A model generated the notes under the pieces. That model ran no database searches. It was not told the DNA's origin and saw only the letters and a list, made by a program, of their open reading frames with translations. Shown here one piece after another: positions 58,063 to 64,000 of a DNA stretch of 64,000 nucleotides. Both the position numbers and the translations under genes were made by a program. The DNA is from Rouxiella aceris (lineage in GTDB: Bacteria; Pseudomonadota; Gammaproteobacteria; Enterobacterales; Enterobacteriaceae). Each line of letters opens with the position of its first letter. The stretch's first letter is position 1. The DNA lies in contig NZ_JAADJU010000004.1 in NCBI RefSeq assembly GCF_012933545.1, positions 124,001 through 188,000 of the forward strand, given 5' to 3'.

Positions 58063-58572
58063 ATGACAGTATCACTCCCCTCCGCGCAGCTGTTTATGGT
58101 ATGTGGCAAAATTGGTAGCGGAAAATCTACGCTGGCACAACAACTGGCATCCCGCCATCAGGCTCTGCTGATCGCTGAAGACCAGTGGCTGGCGATACTC
58201 TACGCTGGCCGACAAAACAGTATTGCCGAGTACATTGAGAATGCACAACGACTGCGCCAGGCAATAGCGCCGCAGGTGATCAATCTACTCAAAATGGGAG
58301 TCAGCGTGGTGCTCGATTTTCCGCTAAACACCGTGAATCTCCGACTGTGGGGTAAAAATCTGGCGGACAGCAGCCATTGTCCGCATCAGCTTTATTATCT
58401 TAACCAACCTGATGAAGTTTGCCTGCAACGCCTCGCGCAGCGTAATGCCACGGGGCAGCATCCGTTCCAAACCTCTGAACAGCAGTATTTCGCCATCAGC
58501 GCCTACTTTGTGCCACCGAGCGAACAGGAAGATCTAAATTGTGTTGAGTACCGGGCAGATAAGGACAAATAA
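58063..58572 (+). CDS. Small P-loop kinase-like ATPase
   Basis: A 169-residue AAA_33/zeta-toxin-like protein. Walker A is GKIGSGKSTLAQQLA near residue 16, followed by a LLIAEDQW segment and a LIN-type ...VVLDFPLN strand, with Arg-rich LID positions near CLQRLAQRNATG. Such proteins phosphorylate small molecules or act in aminoglycoside/chloramphenicol kinase families. No antitoxin gene is adjacent, so a toxin role is not supported. The substrate is unknown. Confidence 0.75.
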   Translation: MTVSLPSAQLFMVCGKIGSGKSTLAQQLASRHQALLIAEDQWLAILYAGRQNSIAEYIENAQRLRQAIAPQVINLLKMGVSVVLDFPLNTVNLRLWGKNLADSSHCPHQLYYLNQPDEVCLQRLAQRNATGQHPFQTSEQQYFAISAYFVPPSEQEDLNCVEYRADKDK

Positions 58573-58665
58573 GGGCAAGAGATCGGCTTTTGATCAATTA
58601 GCGCTAAGGGCTTGACCGCTTTTTGCGCTATACTGGCCGCTGGCCCAAATAAAACCGGAGGTTTT

Positions 58666-58938
58666 ATGAGTTCCACCGTTGTTAACACTCCCGATGAGTG
58701 TCCTTTATGTAAAAGCACCACCAATATCAAGACCTCACTTAACTACACCGAGAAAGTGGTTAATGTGACCTGTACTACTTGCGGACGTTACAGTATTTTC
58801 CGCAAAACCATGCAAGAGATCTCGATTGATCGAAACAAGCGCGTAGCTCTGCAAGCCTTCTTCTCAAGTCAGCCCAATTATCATTTGCCGCTGTCTCTTA
58901 AGGCGATCAGTAACCCAGAACCGGCTGGCGATTTCTAA
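58666..58938 (+). CDS. Small zinc-ribbon protein
   Basis: A 90-residue protein from an ATG at 58666 with GGAGG six bases upstream. CPLCKS and CTTCGRYS give two CxxC pairs 29 residues apart, a zinc ribbon. The C-terminal part (KRVALQAFFSSQPNYHLPL) has no known match. It might be nucleic-acid binding; nothing else indicates its role. Confidence 0.75.
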   Translation: MSSTVVNTPDECPLCKSTTNIKTSLNYTEKVVNVTCTTCGRYSIFRKTMQEISIDRNKRVALQAFFSSQPNYHLPLSLKAISNPEPAGDF

Positions 58939-59061
58939 GCTACCTCCCGCGATCAGTGATGGCTGCTTGCCAACGTATAATCGCGGGACAGTTTCTGATC
59001 ATTAAAACGCCCCTCGGGGCTGTTTTTACCTCCTGCAGCCGGCTGGCAAATGTCTTCCCCC

Positions 59062-61134
59062 TTACCCTGATATTTTTTGCTCTGGCGACAACAGCCGCGG
59101 CCATCGCTCGCCTGAATAAAGCCACAGACGAATATTAAACAAATAAAAAAGTGGCATAAAAAGATCGCCATTGTGGCGACACTCTTTCTCCAGCTTAATC
59201 AATAGCAGGTTCAGCTCCGCCAGCAGCGATGCCGGGGGCGGGGTATAAATATTTTTAAGGCGTTTTTTTATAAAATTATTAATTTCAAACAGCAGTACAT
59301 CCGCCGCTAGCTGATGACGGTTCAATACCTCTGCATGTCGCACATAAAAATCGTAAACACTCACCCCCAACCAGATTTCAGTAATAAGATTGCCGCCAAG
59401 GGCGACATTGGCTAGCGGGTCAACCTTGTTTCTTGGCAGGATAATATTGACCTTATCGAGCATATTGGCAACGTATTGCTGACGGCTTAACAACGAGGCC
59501 TTATTCATTTTGATCGCCAGCGTAAACTGCAACAGATCCTTGATCCCTGTGCGCAATACGCGCTTTGCCGTCCAGGAAGGTCGCTTATTACGCACGATGG
59601 CGGTGATCACCACTGCCAGGACAATGCCGACAATCGTCGAAATCGCCACATTGACCACAGCCAGCAAATCAGGCCGAAAATCATGACTCATCCCCATAAA
59701 GCTCGGGATCTGGGTGGCAATAATCAGGCCGATAAGGTTAGTGGCCGGATTGCTGATCACCAGTCCCAGCGCAATCAGACCGGGAGCCAGACAGATAATC
59801 AGCGATTCAAACGTGAGGGTCATCGGGATGAGGATCACGGTGTAGATCAGGCTGGCTGCGATGGCGATAATCACCGCTTTTAAAAACAGCCAGAGTGACG
59901 CTATGGGGCTGTCATGGGTGGCAAAAAAGGAACAGGCGATCGCCGCCATCATCGGCGCCGATGAACCATGTTTCCAGCCGGAACCGATCCAGAACAGGCA
60001 GCAGATCATCATCACCAGAAAAATAGTCACTGACGACAGTAGCATCAAGCCCTGATCGGCATGTTTTTTAATCAGCATGGCCTTGCCGCGTTGATCCTCG
60101 GGCGTTAATGCCTGCACTCGATCTCTGACGCCCAGATAAGCTTGTGCGATGCGGATAAAGTTTTGCAGACGCTCCACCAACCCGGTCAGGATCAATCCCT
60201 CTTCCGCGCTGATGTCACCCTGCATATAGCGGGTTTTTAGCATCTCTTGTGCGGCGATCAGCTCCTGTTGTAACGGTTCACTGGGATGATGGGGATCGGC
60301 ATGATTTAGCCAGGATAAAAAATGGCTAAATGCCTGGGCGATAAAGTCAGGAAAGATCACCCCGTGCTCATTCAGTAACAGCAGACGCTTTTCTATCGCC
60401 GTCAGCGTCGGGATCAGGTAGGACAGATGCTGATACTGCGCGCTAACCATGCGAATAAGTTTACGCGCCGAATCTCCTTCGTAGACACAGTGGGTGATCA
60501 GGGCTTCGACATTGATCGGATAGTTGGCCATATCCACCAAAACATGCTCTCTGTCACCAGATTGCTCCTTTGCCTGCGCCACCAGCAGTTCACGACAGAG
60601 CTTTTTGGCACTGTCGAACCAGTTATGAACGCTATTCTCCAACAGGTTGCTCATATGCACCGGAAAAAAAATCATGTGCATTAATGTACTGCACACAATG
60701 GCGACAGTGATCTCTTCTATGCGAGAGATCACCGTATAGGTAATGGCCTGCGGCGTATCCACATCAGCAAATCCCATAATAGCCGCACTATAGCCGGCCA
60801 ACATAAACACGTAGTTTTTCGGCGTACGATCATGGAGGGAGAGATACAGGCAGAACGCGACCCATAAGGAAACACAGCCGCTAAATAACAGCGGGTCCAT
60901 TACGGTGAGGGGATAAATCAAAAAAATAAAAATGCCGCCAAGCACAGTGCCAAGAAAGCGGAAAACCGATTTTGACAGGGTCGACGCAGAATAAAGCTGG
61001 GAGATGACATAAACGGAAGTTAATGACCAGGCAGGTTTGTCCAGATTGAGTTCAAGGGCGATATATAAGGCCAAAAAAGCTGCGACACAGGTTTTAACCG
61101 AGAACAAAAAAGCATTTTTTGTTAACCACTTCAT
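59062..61134 (-). CDS. FUSC-family inner-membrane protein, copy 1
   Basis: A 690-residue protein of the FUSC (fusaric-acid resistance / aromatic-acid exporter-like) family. N-terminal hydrophobic segments (1-160), a long soluble middle (about 170-355), a second cluster of hydrophobic segments (about 370-540), and a C-terminal cytoplasmic part. It is a close paralogue of the gene upstream. It has no clear ribosome-binding site. Relatives such as AaeB and YccS work as efflux components, but no membrane-fusion partner gene is adjacent, so the function is unknown. Confidence 0.85.
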   Translation of the reverse strand: MKWLTKNAFLFSVKTCVAAFLALYIALELNLDKPAWSLTSVYVISQLYSASTLSKSVFRFLGTVLGGIFIFLIYPLTVMDPLLFSGCVSLWVAFCLYLSLHDRTPKNYVFMLAGYSAAIMGFADVDTPQAITYTVISRIEEITVAIVCSTLMHMIFFPVHMSNLLENSVHNWFDSAKKLCRELLVAQAKEQSGDREHVLVDMANYPINVEALITHCVYEGDSARKLIRMVSAQYQHLSYLIPTLTAIEKRLLLLNEHGVIFPDFIAQAFSHFLSWLNHADPHHPSEPLQQELIAAQEMLKTRYMQGDISAEEGLILTGLVERLQNFIRIAQAYLGVRDRVQALTPEDQRGKAMLIKKHADQGLMLLSSVTIFLVMMICCLFWIGSGWKHGSSAPMMAAIACSFFATHDSPIASLWLFLKAVIIAIAASLIYTVILIPMTLTFESLIICLAPGLIALGLVISNPATNLIGLIIATQIPSFMGMSHDFRPDLLAVVNVAISTIVGIVLAVVITAIVRNKRPSWTAKRVLRTGIKDLLQFTLAIKMNKASLLSRQQYVANMLDKVNIILPRNKVDPLANVALGGNLITEIWLGVSVYDFYVRHAEVLNRHQLAADVLLFEINNFIKKRLKNIYTPPPASLLAELNLLLIKLEKECRHNGDLFMPLFYLFNIRLWLYSGERWPRLLSPEQKISG

Positions 61135-61247
61135 CGTAAAATCAATAAATCACATAATGTTAAAAAAATATTTTATACCTGACGCAATTTATCCTTATTG
61201 TTTTGTTTGTAACAAAAGTGTTCACTTTGATCGGCAAAATCATCGGT

Positions 61248-63314
61248 TTATATCGTCGGGATCAGCTTCTCGCTCTCCGGCCAGCGTTCGGTGGGATAGA
61301 GTGACAGGCGGATATTGAACAGATAAAACAGCGGTGAGAAAAGCGCGTTGTCCGCCTGACACAGAGCTTCCATTTTCAGCAGTAACCGGTTTAACTCCTG
61401 CAATAATGAGGCTGGCGGCGGGATGTAGATATTTTTAAGGCGTCTTTTTATATATTGGTTTATCTCATTCATCAGCGCATCGCTATCCAGCGCGTGTTCT
61501 TTTAAAACCTGCTGATGGCGGGCATAAAAATCATAGCAGTTGACCCCCAGCCAGATTTCAGTGATTAAATTGCCACCCAGTGCCACCCCTTCCAGCGGGT
61601 CGACTTTGTTACGCGCCAAAATGATATTGACTCTGTCCAGCTGCCCGGCCACATATTGCTGACGCGCCAGCAGTGACGAGGCATTGATCTTGATTTCATG
61701 GGTAAAGCGCAGCAATTCTTTTATGCCTTTGCGCAACGCGCGCTTGGCGGTCCAGGACGGTCTTTTGTTACGGATCAATGCCGTAGTCAGCAACGCAATA
61801 ACAATGCCGATGATAGTGGCAATCGCCGCATTGACAATTGCTTGCAGGTTGGGTTGAAAATCATGGCTCATGCCGAGAAAACCCGGGATCTGCGTGGCAA
61901 TAATCAGGCCGATAAAATTGGTGGAGGGATTGGCGATCACCAACCCCAACGCCAATAATCCCGGGGCCAGGCAAATAATCAGCGCTTCAAAGGTAACCGA
62001 CATGGGAATAAAAACGGCGGCATAAATAATGCTGATCGCGATGGCAATCACTACGCCTTTTAAAAACACCTTAATAGACGCGATGGGGCTATCGAGAGAG
62101 GCAAAAAAGGAGCAGATCACCGCCGCCATCATCGGTGCCGTGGAGCCATCGTGCCAGCCGCTACCAATCCACAACAGGCAGCCAATCATGGTGGCGAAAA
62201 ATGCAGTAAATGAGGACAGCAGGATCAGCCCCTCATCCGAATGTTTTTTGAGCAGCTTTATCTTGCCTGGCTTTTTCTCCTGGCTTAACAGGCTGACCCT
62301 TTCTTTGACACCGAAATAGGATTCGGCAATATAAATAAAATTCTGTAAACGCTCCAGCAGCCCAATTAACAGTAACCCCTCTTCGGCGTTCATCTCGCCG
62401 TTGGTGTAGCGGTTTTTAATCATCTCCTGGGTGGCGCGGATCTGCTGCTGTATTGGCAGCGCGTTGCCACTTTGCTCCGGGCTATTAAGCCACAGCAGAA
62501 ACTGGCTGAAGGTCTCGGCAACAAAATCCGGAAAGGCTATCCCCTGCTCCGCCAGCAGGCTAAGACGTTTTTCGATGGCGGTCAGGGTCGGGATCAAATA
62601 AGAGAGATGCTGGTATTGCGCCGATACCAGCCGTATCAGTTTACGTGCCGAATCCCCTTCAAACACGCAGTGGGTGATCAACGCCTCTACGCTGGTAGGA
62701 TAGCCCGCCATCTGTAGCAGGATATGCTGCCTTTCTGGTGACAGCTCTTTGGGGGTCACGGTCAGCAATTCGCTACAAAGCTGTTTGGCACTCTCGTACC
62801 AGTTACTGACGCTGTTCTCCAGTAAATTGCGCATCCGTACCGGGAAAACCAGCATATGGATCAGGCTGCTGCAAACAATGGCAACGGTGATCTCTTCTAC
62901 GCGGGATATCACGGTATAACTGATCGCCAGCGGTGTGGTGACGTCAGCAAAGCCCATAATCGCCGCACTGTACCCCGCCAGCATAAAGACATAGCCTTTC
63001 GGGGTACGATCGTGCAACGACAGATAGAGGCAAAACGCCACCCACAGCGAAACGCAAAGGCTAAAAAGCAGCGGATGCGTCACGGTAACGGGATAAATCA
63101 TAAAGATAAAAATCCCGCCCAGTACGGTACCAAAAAAGCGATAGACTGCTTTTGACAGCGTAGAGGCAGAATAGAGCTGGGAAATGACATAAACAGACAC
63201 CATCGACCAGGCGGGTTTATCGAGGTTAAGCTTGAGCGCAATATATAATGCTAAAAATGCTGCCACACAGGTTTTAACAGAAAACAAAACAGCATTTTTG
63301 GTTAACCATTTCAT
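61248..63314 (-). CDS. FUSC-family inner-membrane protein, copy 2
   Basis: A 688-residue FUSC-family protein with the same layout as its neighbour and near-identical segments such as CVSLWVAFCLYLSLHDRTPK and VFMLAGYSAAIMGFADV. ATG at 63314 (MKWLTKNAVLF) matches the start of copy 1; a start seven codons earlier is possible. The two copies differ mostly in the soluble middle and C-terminal ends. Substrate unknown. Confidence 0.85.
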   Translation of the reverse strand: MKWLTKNAVLFSVKTCVAAFLALYIALKLNLDKPAWSMVSVYVISQLYSASTLSKAVYRFFGTVLGGIFIFMIYPVTVTHPLLFSLCVSLWVAFCLYLSLHDRTPKGYVFMLAGYSAAIMGFADVTTPLAISYTVISRVEEITVAIVCSSLIHMLVFPVRMRNLLENSVSNWYESAKQLCSELLTVTPKELSPERQHILLQMAGYPTSVEALITHCVFEGDSARKLIRLVSAQYQHLSYLIPTLTAIEKRLSLLAEQGIAFPDFVAETFSQFLLWLNSPEQSGNALPIQQQIRATQEMIKNRYTNGEMNAEEGLLLIGLLERLQNFIYIAESYFGVKERVSLLSQEKKPGKIKLLKKHSDEGLILLSSFTAFFATMIGCLLWIGSGWHDGSTAPMMAAVICSFFASLDSPIASIKVFLKGVVIAIAISIIYAAVFIPMSVTFEALIICLAPGLLALGLVIANPSTNFIGLIIATQIPGFLGMSHDFQPNLQAIVNAAIATIIGIVIALLTTALIRNKRPSWTAKRALRKGIKELLRFTHEIKINASSLLARQQYVAGQLDRVNIILARNKVDPLEGVALGGNLITEIWLGVNCYDFYARHQQVLKEHALDSDALMNEINQYIKRRLKNIYIPPPASLLQELNRLLLKMEALCQADNALFSPLFYLFNIRLSLYPTERWPESEKLIPTI

Positions 63315-63490
63315 AGTCAAATTAACGGCTCGCATTATTTTAAAACACTATTTTATACCTGAGAGACGGGACGCCGGCAGCTTAGTGTGTAACAAAAGCT
63401 ACTTAATGACAGATGAGAAGAATTAAAGGCGCCCTTCAGGGTTTCAGCCCCAGTCTACAGACACTGAGCAAAATTAGGCGGAGAAAGTAA

Positions 63491-64000
63491 TCAGGCCTTT
63501 CTCTGCAAGCGCTCTGCATCAACCATCGCCTTCCATTGCTGAACGGATGGTCTTGCCTGCATTCTGCTATACCACTCGCGCAACGCAGTGCACTCTGCCG
63601 GTACGGCAAGCTTCACTAATGCGGAAAAAATCATCCCACCGATTACTGCGATATCCGCCATTGAGAAAGCGTCACCGGCGATATAAGTCTGCGTTTGCAG
63701 AACGCGATTAAAATAATGCATTCCCCTGATTGCCTTATCGTGCATCCGGTTGCCCCATTCCGGATTCTGGTACAACTCAACCTCTGGTCCCAGCCCCGGT
63801 GTGGCATGATGGAAATACACGCTTACTGCATCGAGAAATTCAATTTCAGCACGCTTCGTCATCATATGAATGATGCCCTTCTCTGCCGGAGTTGTGCCGG
63901 TCAACGCGCCGGACGGATCCAGTGCATCCAGATACTGCGTGATGGCTGTACACTCCGCGATGAGCGTGCCGTCATCAAGCTCCAGGACAGGCAGCGTGCC
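63491..64000 (-). CDS. Glutathione S-transferase, partial (window edge)
   Basis: The minus-strand frame is open to the right edge, so the N terminus is outside the window. The visible part starts GTLPVLELDDGTLIAECTAI, the end of the thioredoxin-like N domain with the conserved Pro of the glutathione site and the Glu-Cys (usually Glu-Ser) pair. The C-terminal helical domain follows (DKAIRGMHYFNRVLQTQTYI and AGDAFSMADIAVIGGMIF). The class cannot be set without the N terminus. Confidence 0.9.
   Translation of the reverse strand, partial: GTLPVLELDDGTLIAECTAITQYLDALDPSGALTGTTPAEKGIIHMMTKRAEIEFLDAVSVYFHHATPGLGPEVELYQNPEWGNRMHDKAIRGMHYFNRVLQTQTYIAGDAFSMADIAVIGGMIFSALVKLAVPAECTALREWYSRMQARPSVQQWKAMVDAERLQRKA

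Larger units (their letters stand above)
59062..63401 (-). repeat. Tandem duplication of a FUSC gene with its upstream region
   Basis: The two FUSC genes lie head to tail. Besides the coding sequences, the upstream regions share TATTTTATACCTGA-like sequence (61169-61182 and 63349-63362) and TGTAACAAAAG (61208-61218 and 63388-63398). So the repeated unit of roughly 2.1-2.2 kb includes the promoter. The copies have diverged enough that the event is not very recent. Confidence 0.8.

Noticed and set aside
58063-58572. Type II toxin-antitoxin module based on the zeta-like kinase
   Set aside because: There is no small antitoxin gene upstream or overlapping, and the active-site pattern is not diagnostic of zeta toxins.
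58612-58634. TTGACC and TATACT as a promoter for the zinc-ribbon gene
   Set aside because: The spacer is about 11 bases, too short for a sigma-70 promoter; the -10-like hexamer may work with a poor -35, but this is not supported.

Overview
The window is an ordinary chromosomal stretch from a member of the Enterobacterales. Gene order and protein sequence follow the E. coli 23-25 minute region closely: ndh, ycfP-nagZ-thiK-lpoB-ycfL-hinT, ptsG, tatD(ycfH)-holB-tmk-mltG-pabC-fabF-acpP-fabG-fabD-fabH-plsX-rpmF-yceD, yceF, rluC, rne, pyrC, dinI, bssS, solA, trhO, lpxL, mdtG, msyB, yceK, opgH-opgG, opgC. Divergence from E. coli and moderate GC suggest a relative such as Yersiniaceae or Hafniaceae (Serratia, Rahnella, Hafnia type). 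The genus is a guess from memory of protein sequences.

Positions 1-6.1 kb hold the 5' end of ndh with a perfect FNR box, a six-gene minus-strand cell-wall and lipoprotein cluster, and ptsG with a well-conserved leader (candidate Mlc operator and SgrS pairing site). Positions 6.4-17.2 kb form a long minus-strand block: DNA clamp loader and thymidylate kinase, MltG, folate (pabC), then fatty-acid and phospholipid initiation genes and ribosomal protein L32. rne (19.6-23.1 kb) follows a 600 bp leader. Then come pyrC, the LexA-controlled dinI, bssS and solA.

Between 27 and 40 kb the conserved backbone (trhO, lpxL, mdtG) is interrupted by accessory genes. These are a LuxR-type regulator with a degenerate receiver, a ProP-like transporter, an old-yellow-enzyme reductase, a DoxX protein, a His/Met-rich exported protein, a GNAT enzyme, and an orphan periplasmic sugar-binding protein paired with a beta-propeller protein behind a possible leader peptide. 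Positions 40-48.7 kb gather four osmoregulated periplasmic glucan genes (opgB-like, opgH, opgG, opgC), with a short opgB homologue placed next to opgGH.

Positions 48.7-64 kb are mostly accessory: an EmrAB-type efflux operon divergent from an IclR regulator plus a universal stress protein, several small uncharacterised proteins, yccJ, ylaC, sbmC, deoR, a PrpA-type phosphatase, a small P-loop kinase, a zinc-ribbon protein, a tandem duplication of a large FUSC membrane protein gene, and a glutathione S-transferase cut by the right edge.

I saw no insertion sequence, prophage, CRISPR array, tRNA or rRNA. Nothing here is a clear undescribed system. The best candidates for follow-up are the binding-protein/propeller pair with its leader ORF, the clustered short opgB, and the degenerate RcsA-like regulator.
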